From: Synechococcales cyanobacterium PMM_0003
GTDB taxonomy: Bacteria > Cyanobacteriota > Cyanobacteriia > Pseudanabaenales > Pseudanabaenaceae
NCBI GenBank assembly: GCA_949128015.1
Contig: CASBRC010000236.1
Location: 1 to 5,352, forward strand
Reading direction: 5' to 3'
DNA length: 5,352 nt
The notes under the pieces were generated by a model. That model was not told the DNA's origin and did no database searches. It worked only from the letters and a program-made list of their open reading frames with translations. Positions 1-4,672 of this stretch are shown piece by piece. Position numbers and translations under genes: made by a program. Every line of letters begins with the position of its first letter. Positions within the stretch are counted from its first letter, which is position 1.

Positions 1-23
1 AAGACGATTTTTAGAAATTTTTC

Positions 24-41
24 AGTCGGTTTTAACCGACT
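24..41. repeat. Perfect inverted repeat, AGTCGGTT arms
   Basis: AGTCGGTT (24-31) is followed after two T by its exact reverse complement AACCGACT (34-41). A real hairpin would open the inner A/T pairs and keep a 6-7 bp stem. On the minus strand it is followed by an A-rich rather than T-rich stretch, so it is a poor terminator for cdsA. It may be part of the larger structured element that continues to about 101. Confidence 0.6.
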
Positions 42-101
42 TAAGCTTTGAGCCAAGAACTTTAGTTCTTGGTTAGCTGCGCTTTTAGGGCAAAAGCTTA
101 A
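41..101. repeat. Nested stem-loop: outer stem 41-50/91-101, inner hairpin 53-72
   Basis: The inner hairpin is perfect: CCAAGAAC (53-60), loop TTTA, GTTCTTGG (65-72). It is enclosed by an outer stem in which TTAAGCTTTG (41-50) pairs with CAAAAGCTTAA (91-101) over 10 bp with one bulged A. A competing hairpin GCTTTT (81-86)/AAAAGC (92-97) with a 5-base loop shares part of the outer stem, so two alternative folds are possible. The element starts about 18 bases beyond the cdsA stop and may protect or end that transcript, or be a worn repeat element. The function is inferred only. Confidence 0.55.
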
Positions 102-118
102 CCCGAACTGACGTTAAA

Positions 119-1021
119 TTAATGCACGAGCGGCAAAATCAAAGTAATAAAGTAATACACCAAAGGCGCTGTAAAGACATAACTATCAGCACGATCTAAA
201 ATACCTCCATGCCCTGGCATGATTTGCCCCGAATCTTTGACTCCAGCATCACGTTTCATCATCGATTCGGTTAGATCACCTAATAAACCAGCAATCCCAA
301 TTAACAAGCCTAAAATCGCCCCCGATAGCCACCATTGATTCCATCCCAGACTAAAGGCCCAGATAATCGCCGTCACACAACAACAAATTAAACCTGCGAT
401 CGCACCTTCAACAGTTTTCTTGGGACTAATATCCGAAAGTCTCGTGCGCCCAAACACTTTGCCAAAAATATATGCACCCACATCAGAAGCCCAAATACAG
501 CAAAAAGCCATTACCACATATATGCAGCCAGAAGATACGGGGAAAGTAATTTGTAGCCATGAAAGCTGATCAAGGTTGCGTAACTGATTAAAAAATTCAA
601 ACTGGTGCATGCGATCGCTAACTGTAAAGATCGTGCCATCACCGATGCCTCTGATTCTCACCCAAAAGCTAGGTAAATAACCACCATAAAACAATCCCAA
701 GATTGATGCAGAAATATCGGAAATCGTGGCAATCCTTGTTTGAAATAGCAAATAAAAGCAAATAAACGTACCCGCAATAGGGATCACTGCATCCGCAAGA
801 TCAACTCTTAATTGCGAAACAATGAGCAGTGCTAAACTTACGAAAATTGTAATCTTACTAGCTGGGACAATCTGCTTAGCTCGTACCAGTGCAAAATATT
901 CCATCTCACCAAAAATTACCAGCAATGCAAATGCTGCGGTGAAAGCCCATCCACCTAGGGCGATCGCCGCTAGCACGAGGGGAATGACTAATAAAGCACT
1001 GATAATCCGAGTCCAAGGCAT
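119..1021 (-). CDS. cdsA: Phosphatidate cytidylyltransferase (CDP-diacylglycerol synthase)
   Basis: This integral membrane enzyme makes CDP-diacylglycerol and pyrophosphate from phosphatidate and CTP, the precursor of phosphatidylglycerol, which cyanobacterial thylakoids need. The 300-residue product is hydrophobic almost throughout, with about seven or eight likely membrane segments. The family signature is clear near the C-terminus at 253-279: SMMKRDAGVKDSG, then PGHGGILDRAD, holding the acidic and basic residues of the active site. Earlier family landmarks are SDVGAYIFGKVFGR (179-192) and SPKKTVEG (199-206). I start it at the ATG at 1019-1021 because cyanobacterial CdsA proteins typically begin close to MPW-RII. 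The same frame stays open to a GTG at 1073-1075, adding 18 less typical residues. Neither start has a good Shine-Dalgarno. It is transcribed divergently from the J-domain gene, across the hairpin-bearing spacer. Confidence 0.95.
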   Translation of the reverse strand: MPWTRIISALLVIPLVLAAIALGGWAFTAAFALLVIFGEMEYFALVRAKQIVPASKITIFVSLALLIVSQLRVDLADAVIPIAGTFICFYLLFQTRIATISDISASILGLFYGGYLPSFWVRIRGIGDGTIFTVSDRMHQFEFFNQLRNLDQLSWLQITFPVSSGCIYVVMAFCCIWASDVGAYIFGKVFGRTRLSDISPKKTVEGAIAGLICCCVTAIIWAFSLGWNQWWLSGAILGLLIGIAGLLGDLTESMMKRDAGVKDSGQIMPGHGGILDRADSYVFTAPLVYYFITLILPLVH

Positions 1022-1125
1022 GAAAATAGCACAACTGAGAAAGTGGATATGAGTAGTTTGCGAAATGCTAGGCACAAAGCTAGCTATTGTGCTAAGGATT
1101 GAGAGTTAAATAACTTATTCAATTC

Positions 1126-1178
1126 AAAACCCAGATTTGGTTCGGCGGGCGAAGCCCGCCGAACCAAATCTGGGTTTT
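1126..1178. repeat. Perfect 25-bp-arm inverted repeat with GAA loop
   Basis: The left arm 1126-1150 starts AAAACCCAGATTTGG and ends CGGCGGGC. The right arm 1154-1178 is its exact reverse complement, and only GAA (1151-1153) lies between. The apex reads GCGAAGC, a sequence known to form an exceptionally stable DNA mini-hairpin. The right arm runs into TTTTATTTAATTT and the left into a T-run on the other strand, so it has the form of a bidirectional terminator. However, it sits upstream of both neighbouring genes. Its outer sequence resembles the second palindrome at 1323-1375, suggesting a dispersed repeat family. Confidence 0.9.
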
Positions 1179-1322
1179 ATTTAATTTGCGATCCTAACTC
1201 AGAAGTAAATATACTCCTATCAATACTTGAAGCAACAAAATCGTTATGCAAATTTGTGAATTCTAGTGTTTTCAGGAATTTTATCAGCAATTCTCATTCC
1301 AGTCGTAAACTGCCTTTCAAAA

Positions 1323-1375
1323 AACCAATTTTGGGGTTTGCAGCGCCGCGAACGCTGCAAACCCCAAAATTGGTT
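1323..1375. repeat. Perfect 23-bp-arm inverted repeat with 7-base loop
   Basis: The left arm 1323-1345 begins AACCAATTTTGGGG and ends TTTGCAGCG. The right arm 1353-1375 is its exact reverse complement. The loop is CCGCGAA (1346-1352). It spans 53 bases, the same total length as the element at 1126-1178, and shares an AAAACC start, a following ATTTGG-like block and a GCGAA motif at the apex, while its middle differs. It lies about 87 bases upstream of the J-domain start codon and about 58 bases upstream of the proposed -10 box. It could block transcription entering from the left, or be a mobile palindromic repeat. Confidence 0.9.
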
Positions 1376-1432
1376 CCATAATTAATATTGTTGGAATTTT
1401 GCTTTTAGGCTTTGTTTGTAAATTGTATTTGT

Positions 1433-1438
1433 TATAGT
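1433..1438 (+). promoter_or_regulatory. Probable -10 box for the J-domain/DUF3143 pair
   Basis: TATAGT matches the TATAAT consensus at five of six bases and lies 24 bases before the ATG, predicting a short leader of roughly 17 bases. The -35 region is poor: TTTGTT at 1411-1416 is the nearest candidate, with a 16-base spacer. A weak purine stretch GAAAGAG (1453-1459) just before the start codon may act as ribosome binding site. Confidence 0.4.
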
Positions 1439-1461
1439 CAGAGAATACGACTGAAAGAGCT

Positions 1462-1935
1462 ATGTCTAGAACCTACTACGCTATCCTCGGAGTCACGCCT
1501 TGGGCAAGTGAGATCGACATTCGCCGCGCCTATCGCGATCTCAGTAAACTCTATCATCCTGACACCACCCAATTGCCGAAAGATGATGCAGTTGATAATT
1601 TTCGACAAGTTAATGAAGCCTATGCCACCCTTAGTAATGCTGAGCGTCGCAGCGCCTATGATCGCCTTATTCAGTTTTCGCGGTTTCAATATACAACCTT
1701 TGATAACGGCGTAAAATCCAAAAATCAAATACCTAAAAATCTCCAGACTATAGATAATGATGGTTTACCCAGTGAGCGTCCACTATCTGGTGGTGAACTA
1801 TTTGCACTCTTGTTAATTGGTGCTACGCTAGTTGCTTGTTTAGTTCTCGTTGTTTTAGTTGCCTTGCTACGTGGAGATCGTCTTTTCCCCGATGCGATCG
1901 CACCCATATCAACTTTTTGGCTCAACATGCCGTAA
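1462..1935 (+). CDS. Small J-domain (DnaJ-like) protein with one C-terminal membrane helix
   Basis: The 157-residue product begins with a complete J domain (about 3-68). It has the basic helix II RRAYRDLSKLY, the invariant HPD tripeptide at 32-34 that stimulates Hsp70 ATPase, and helix III ending ERRSAYDR. A polar linker (about 70-111) follows, then one strongly hydrophobic segment (113-136), then a tail of about 20 residues. The Gly/Phe-rich, zinc-finger and substrate-binding domains of true DnaJ are absent, so it is a class III J protein. The inference is that it recruits DnaK to a membrane, plasma or thylakoid, with the J domain in the cytoplasm. Substrates are unknown. The ATG start gives the expected N-terminus for a J domain. 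The DUF3143 gene follows 33 bp later and is probably co-transcribed. Confidence 0.9.
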   Translation: MSRTYYAILGVTPWASEIDIRRAYRDLSKLYHPDTTQLPKDDAVDNFRQVNEAYATLSNAERRSAYDRLIQFSRFQYTTFDNGVKSKNQIPKNLQTIDNDGLPSERPLSGGELFALLLIGATLVACLVLVVLVALLRGDRLFPDAIAPISTFWLNMP

Positions 1936-1968
1936 AATTCCTGTCCAATACCATTACTCCCGTCACCT

Positions 1969-2241
1969 ATGGCGCTTCCTTCTTCGACTACACCACTCTA
2001 CAATCATCCCTTACCTGCACTTGAAGCATGGTTAGACGAGCAAGGATGTTACCAAGATCAGTCAAATCCAAATATTTGGCGAGTAACAAGATCATCTTGG
2101 CAAGCCGAAATTGTAATGGATATTGAAGATATTCGTGTGCGCTACATTCAAGATGCCTACGGCGGTAAAGAAATCCAGCGTGCATTTCCTTATTCATTGA
2201 GCCGCCAAGATGTCGAAGATGCAATTTTTACGGGACCATAA
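1969..2241 (+). CDS. DUF3143 family protein, function unknown
   Basis: This 90-residue soluble protein matches my memory of the cyanobacterial DUF3143 family. It has an N-terminal TPLYNHPLPALEAWL block (8-22), a central W-containing segment ending SSWQAEIVMDIEDI (42-55), and a C-terminal RAFPYSLSRQDVEDAIFTGP block (71-90). It has no signal peptide, membrane segment or obvious catalytic motif, and no function is assigned to the family as far as I know. It starts at an ATG 33 bp after the J-domain stop with no clear Shine-Dalgarno, which suggests one transcript with that gene and possibly a shared task in protein quality control. That link is inference from position alone. Confidence 0.88.
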   Translation: MALPSSTTPLYNHPLPALEAWLDEQGCYQDQSNPNIWRVTRSSWQAEIVMDIEDIRVRYIQDAYGGKEIQRAFPYSLSRQDVEDAIFTGP

Positions 2242-2269
2242 CCAAAAAAATTAGTAATATCTTCAAAGT

Positions 2270-2299
2270 TTGTTAGTATGTAACCAAGCAAGACATAAA
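2270..2299 (+). promoter_or_regulatory. Weak candidate promoter upstream of asd
   Basis: TTGTTA (2270-2275) could be a -35 box and CATAAA (2294-2299) a -10 box, 18 bases apart; each matches four of six consensus bases. It lies in the 138-bp gap between the DUF3143 gene and asd, which has no visible terminator. Just downstream are a 7-bp inverted repeat, TAAATGA (2296-2302)/TCATTTA (2319-2325), and an overlapping short palindrome TCATTTAATGA (2319-2329), either of which could be an operator. asd may equally be read from the upstream promoter. Confidence 0.25.
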
Positions 2300-2370
2300 T
2301 GATGAAACTACACATAAGTCATTTAATGATCTCAGCAAAATTTTTCCACTTAACTTGATGTTTTTATTTT

Positions 2371-2376
2371 GGAGGT
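2371..2376 (+). promoter_or_regulatory. Strong Shine-Dalgarno that fixes the asd TTG start
   Basis: GGAGGT complements the 3' end of 16S rRNA and lies just before the TTG at 2380-2382, with four bases between GGAGG and the start. An in-frame TGA at 2356-2358 and no ATG or GTG in between leave TTG as the only start that keeps the N-terminal nucleotide-binding motif. No other gene in this window has so good a ribosome binding site. Confidence 0.8.
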
Positions 2377-2379
2377 TCA

Positions 2380-3396
2380 TTGAGTAGGACATATAACGTT
2401 GCCATTCTCGGAGCAACAGGCGCAGTTGGTACAGAGCTTCTGGCTTTGCTAGAAGAAAGGAATTTCCCCTTAGGCAAATTAAAAGTTCTTGCTTCAGAGC
2501 GATCGGCTGGTAAGTCAATTGTTTTTGTTGGTAAAGAGCTAATTATTGAAGCCGTTACCGAATCTTCTTTTGATGATGTAGATATTGTGCTTGCCTCAGC
2601 AGGTGGTAGCATTTCCCAAAAATGGTTACCGATCGCAGTCAAGGCAGGGGCAGTATCGATCGATAATTCCAGTGCCTTTCGGATGCATCCTGATGTGCCA
2701 TTGATCGTGCCAGAAGTTAATCCCGAAGCTGCCGCACAGCACAAAGGCATTATCGCTAATCCTAACTGCACCACCATATTGATGGCAGTAGCCATATATC
2801 CACTGCATCAAGTACAACCAATCCAACGCATTGTCGCGGCTACTTATCAATCAGCTAGTGGTGCAGGTGCTATGGCGATGGAAGAAGTGAAAGTACAAGC
2901 CCAAGCAATTCTCAATGGGGAAACTGCTGTAGCTGAGATTCTGCCATATCCCCTTGCTTTTAATCTTTTCCCTCACAATTCACCGATGACAGACAATTTC
3001 TATTGCGAGGAAGAGATGAAAATGGTGAATGAAACTCGCAAAATCTTTGGCGATCATGAGATTCGGATCACGGCAACTTGTGTACGGGTTCCCGTATTGC
3101 GAGCGCATTCAGAAGCGCTTAATCTAGAGTTTCTGCATCCCTTTAGTCCAGACAAAGCTAAAGAGATTCTAGCTGAAGCGGCTGGCGTAAAGTTGGTAGA
3201 AGACTTTAGCAAAAATTATTTTCCGATGCCCATTGATGCGAGTGGCAAAGATGACGTACTAGTAGGCAGGATTCGTCAAGATATTTCTCACCCTAATGGG
3301 TTGGAATTATGGCTATGCGGTGATCAAATTCGCAAAGGGGCGGCGCTAAATGCCGTTCAAATTGCCGAACTACTGATTGCCAAAGATCTTATCTAA
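2380..3396 (+). CDS. asd: Aspartate-semialdehyde dehydrogenase
   Basis: This cytosolic enzyme reduces L-aspartyl-4-phosphate to L-aspartate-4-semialdehyde with NADPH, the branch point for lysine/diaminopimelate and for threonine, methionine and isoleucine. The 338-residue product has the usual family length. The N-terminal Rossmann motif is GATGAVG (11-17). The catalytic cysteine is Cys130 in NPNCTT. The catalytic histidine is His243 in RVPVLRAHSEA, and the substrate-binding EEEMK segment lies at 210-214. SASGAG (158-163) is also typical. Translation starts at TTG behind a strong GGAGGT; with it the N-terminus aligns with other bacterial Asd proteins. It precedes dapA by 78 bp in the same direction, so the two successive steps are probably co-expressed. 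It lacks exact HIP1 sites, but near-matches occur around 2500, 2630 and 2658. Confidence 0.97.
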   Translation: MSRTYNVAILGATGAVGTELLALLEERNFPLGKLKVLASERSAGKSIVFVGKELIIEAVTESSFDDVDIVLASAGGSISQKWLPIAVKAGAVSIDNSSAFRMHPDVPLIVPEVNPEAAAQHKGIIANPNCTTILMAVAIYPLHQVQPIQRIVAATYQSASGAGAMAMEEVKVQAQAILNGETAVAEILPYPLAFNLFPHNSPMTDNFYCEEEMKMVNETRKIFGDHEIRITATCVRVPVLRAHSEALNLEFLHPFSPDKAKEILAEAAGVKLVEDFSKNYFPMPIDASGKDDVLVGRIRQDISHPNGLELWLCGDQIRKGAALNAVQIAELLIAKDLI

Positions 3397-3474
3397 AAGT
3401 TCATAAATTTAATTTAAGAAATTTAATCTAATAAATTTATTAATCTTTAGCAAGCTTCTATTTATTGAGTATCT
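3397..3474 (+). repeat. AT-rich asd-dapA spacer with a 14-bp-period repeat and a palindrome
   Basis: AAATTTA begins at 3405, 3419 and 3433, exactly 14 bases apart. The first two 14-base units agree at 11 positions and the third is weaker. The third copy overlaps a perfect 14-bp palindrome TAATAAATTTATTA (3429-3442). There is no G/C-rich stem with U-run, so no terminator is evident, and no Shine-Dalgarno precedes dapA. It may be simple AT drift, a protein-binding stretch, or a site of RNase E-like cleavage. Confidence 0.45.
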
Positions 3475-4368
3475 ATGAGTGAAATCGATTTCGGACGTTT
3501 ACTAACAGCAATGATTACTCCCTTTGATATAGAAGGGAATGTTGATTATGCGAAAGCAGAACAGATGGCGCATCATTTGGTTGAGACTGGAACCAATACG
3601 ATTGTCGTGTGCGGTACGACAGGCGAATCCCCAACTCTCAGTTGGGATGAGGAATATAAATTGTTTTCGGTGCTGAAGATGGCGATCGCTGGTAAAGCGA
3701 AAATCATGGCAGGTACAGGTTCAAATTCTACTTCTGAGGCGATCTCGGCTACCCAAAAAGCCGCACATCTCGGATTAGATGGTACACTGCAAGTAACACC
3801 GTATTACAATAAGCCTCCGCAAGAAGGTTTATATCAACATTTTCGGGCGATCGCTGAAGCTGCACCAGAGCTTCCGATTCTTCTGTATAATGTTCCTAGT
3901 CGCACAGGTTGCAAGCTAGAACCTGAAACCGTTGCCAAGCTAGCTGAAATCCCAAGTATTATCGGGATTAAAGAAGCAACAGGCGACTTAGATCAAGCTA
4001 GCCAAATTCGCGCTCTCACACCAGCCGATTTTGCGATCTATTCAGGGGATGACTCTCTCACATTGCCATTGATGGCAGTGGGTGCAAAGGGAGTGGTCAG
4101 CGTTGCCTCGCATCTAGTTGGCAATCAACTGCAAGCAATGATGCAATTCTTTGCCGCAGGTAAAGTGCAAGAAGCATTGCAGATACATATTCAGCTTTTC
4201 CCTTTGTTTAAGGCTTTATTTCTAACCAGCAATCCAATTCCGCTCAAGGTCGCTTTGCGATTGATGGGACTAGATACGGGCGTAGTGCGATCGCCTTTAG
4301 TTGCTGGTAGTGCTGAACTTGAAATAAAGCTTAAAACCATATTGCAAGAAGTCGGAATTCTTACCTAG
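3475..4368 (+). CDS. dapA: 4-hydroxy-tetrahydrodipicolinate synthase
   Basis: It condenses pyruvate with aspartate semialdehyde, the product of the preceding gene, to form 4-hydroxy-tetrahydrodipicolinate, the first committed step to diaminopimelate and lysine. The 297-residue TIM-barrel protein has all the catalytic parts: Schiff-base Lys166 in GIKEATGD, Tyr138 in YNVPSRTG with substrate-binding Arg143, Thr48-Thr49 in CGTTGES, and Tyr111 in TPYYNKP. The positions that bind the feedback inhibitor lysine in E. coli are largely kept (Ser52, Asn84, Glu88, Tyr110). E. coli His53 and His56 are Trp57 and Glu60 here. Feedback inhibition by lysine is therefore likely but inferred. The ATG start lacks a Shine-Dalgarno. 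Three exact HIP1 octamers lie inside the gene (3682, 3847, 4287). Confidence 0.97.
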   Translation: MSEIDFGRLLTAMITPFDIEGNVDYAKAEQMAHHLVETGTNTIVVCGTTGESPTLSWDEEYKLFSVLKMAIAGKAKIMAGTGSNSTSEAISATQKAAHLGLDGTLQVTPYYNKPPQEGLYQHFRAIAEAAPELPILLYNVPSRTGCKLEPETVAKLAEIPSIIGIKEATGDLDQASQIRALTPADFAIYSGDDSLTLPLMAVGAKGVVSVASHLVGNQLQAMMQFFAAGKVQEALQIHIQLFPLFKALFLTSNPIPLKVALRLMGLDTGVVRSPLVAGSAELEIKLKTILQEVGILT

Positions 4369-4427
4369 TTATGTCTACTAGTTATCCTTTCAAACTTTTT
4401 AAATCTTTATGTTTAGAGACATATTTC

Positions 4428-4433
4428 TATAAT
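4428..4433 (+). promoter_or_regulatory. Perfect -10 box TATAAT upstream of the RNase J gene
   Basis: TATAAT is an exact match to the bacterial -10 consensus. The -35 region is poor: TTTATG at 4406-4411, with a 16-base spacer, is the nearest. Transcription from it would start near 4440, giving a leader of about 230 bases that includes both tandem repeat pairs. The sequence is AT-rich, so a chance match is possible. Confidence 0.4.
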
Positions 4434-4437
4434 CTAT

Positions 4438-4461
4438 ACCAAGATTTTGACCAAGAGTTTT
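4438..4461 (+). repeat. 12-bp tandem direct repeat
   Basis: ACCAAGATTTTG (4438-4449) is followed directly by ACCAAGAGTTTT (4450-4461), matching at 10 of 12 positions. It begins five bases after the TATAAT box, about where transcription would start, and lies three bases before a second tandem pair. Confidence 0.65.
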
Positions 4462-4464
4462 ATC

Positions 4465-4494
4465 ACATTTGAAAATCATACATTTGACAATCAT
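4465..4494 (+). repeat. 15-bp tandem direct repeat
   Basis: ACATTTGAAAATCAT (4465-4479) is followed directly by ACATTTGACAATCAT (4480-4494), with one mismatch in 15. The second unit contains TTGACA (4484-4489), a perfect -35 hexamer, but no acceptable -10 box lies at the right distance. Two abutting copies could be paired binding sites for a regulator or a recent duplication. Confidence 0.8.
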
Positions 4495-4672
4495 GAACTT
4501 GTGGGGGGAGATTACTTCTTTCTGTAACTTCTCTGGTCATTTTAGACAACGTACTTTTTATCCAATGTACGTATACACAGCAAGTTTCCGTTAACTAATT
4601 ACTTTGGATTTTCTTAATAATTCAAGTAATCTGTCTCTTAATTAAACCTATTCAACTTACAAAAAAACACAT

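Larger units (their letters stand above)
1..118. other. Gene-free tail downstream of cdsA, rich in hairpins
   Basis: No convincing gene lies here. Short open stretches in two plus-strand frames end at stops around 49-51 and 74-76 and resemble nothing I know. The segment instead carries three local inverted repeats (24-41, 53-72, 81-97) and a longer-range stem, annotated separately. It follows the cdsA stop codon in the direction of cdsA transcription, so these would form at the 3' end of the cdsA mRNA. None is followed by a clear U-run on either strand, so a canonical intrinsic terminator is not evident. Confidence 0.6.
1022..1461. other. Divergent 440-bp intergenic region with two long palindromes
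   Basis: This spacer separates the 5' ends of cdsA (leftward) and the J-domain gene (rightward), so it should hold both promoters. It contains two perfect long inverted repeats (1126-1178 and 1323-1375) about 145 bp apart. The sequence between them is AT-rich with stops in all frames and no gene or RNA that I recognise. A good -10 box for the rightward gene lies at 1433-1438. I could not find a convincing promoter for cdsA. Confidence 0.7.
4369..4672 (+). other. 304-bp leader region of the RNase J gene
   Basis: The gap between dapA and the RNase J gene has no recognisable gene or RNA family. From left to right it holds a perfect TATAAT (4428-4433), two tandem repeat pairs (4438-4461 and 4465-4494), a run of six G (4503-4508) in otherwise AT-rich sequence, and two modest inverted repeats: ACGTAC (4549-4554)/GTACGT (4567-4572) and ATTACTT (4598-4604)/AAGTAAT (4624-4630). 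No terminator is visible after dapA and no Shine-Dalgarno precedes the RNase J ATG. The length suggests a separate promoter and a long untranslated leader. Confidence 0.55.

Noticed and set aside
1126..1178. Standard intrinsic terminator
   Set aside because: The stem is far longer than usual, and both neighbouring genes start rather than end here. Terminator activity is possible but is not shown by context.
1438..1728. Frames on both strands overlapping the J-domain gene
   Set aside because: The J-domain frame has an intact family domain in this interval, so the others are shadows without recognisable motifs.
1462..2394. J protein and Asd both begin MSRTY, suggesting a shared or duplicated 5' end
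   Set aside because: The codons differ (ATGTCTAGAACC against TTGAGTAGGACA) and the proteins belong to unrelated folds, so this is coincidence.
2364..2795. 143-codon frame antisense to asd
   Set aside because: It lies wholly opposite a clearly functional gene, and its low-complexity Ser/Thr/Ala-rich product is typical of a shadow frame.
4484..4489. Perfect TTGACA as a -35 box for rnj
   Set aside because: No TATAAT-like hexamer lies 16-18 bases downstream; that position is in the G-rich run. TTGACA here is part of the 15-bp repeat.
4493..4594. Small plus-strand frame of 33 codons (starts MNLWGEI) in the RNase J leader, a possible leader peptide
   Set aside because: It has no ribosome binding site, its start overlaps the second 15-bp repeat, and its composition matches nothing I know. 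Frames of this length arise by chance. Ribosome profiling or conservation would be needed.
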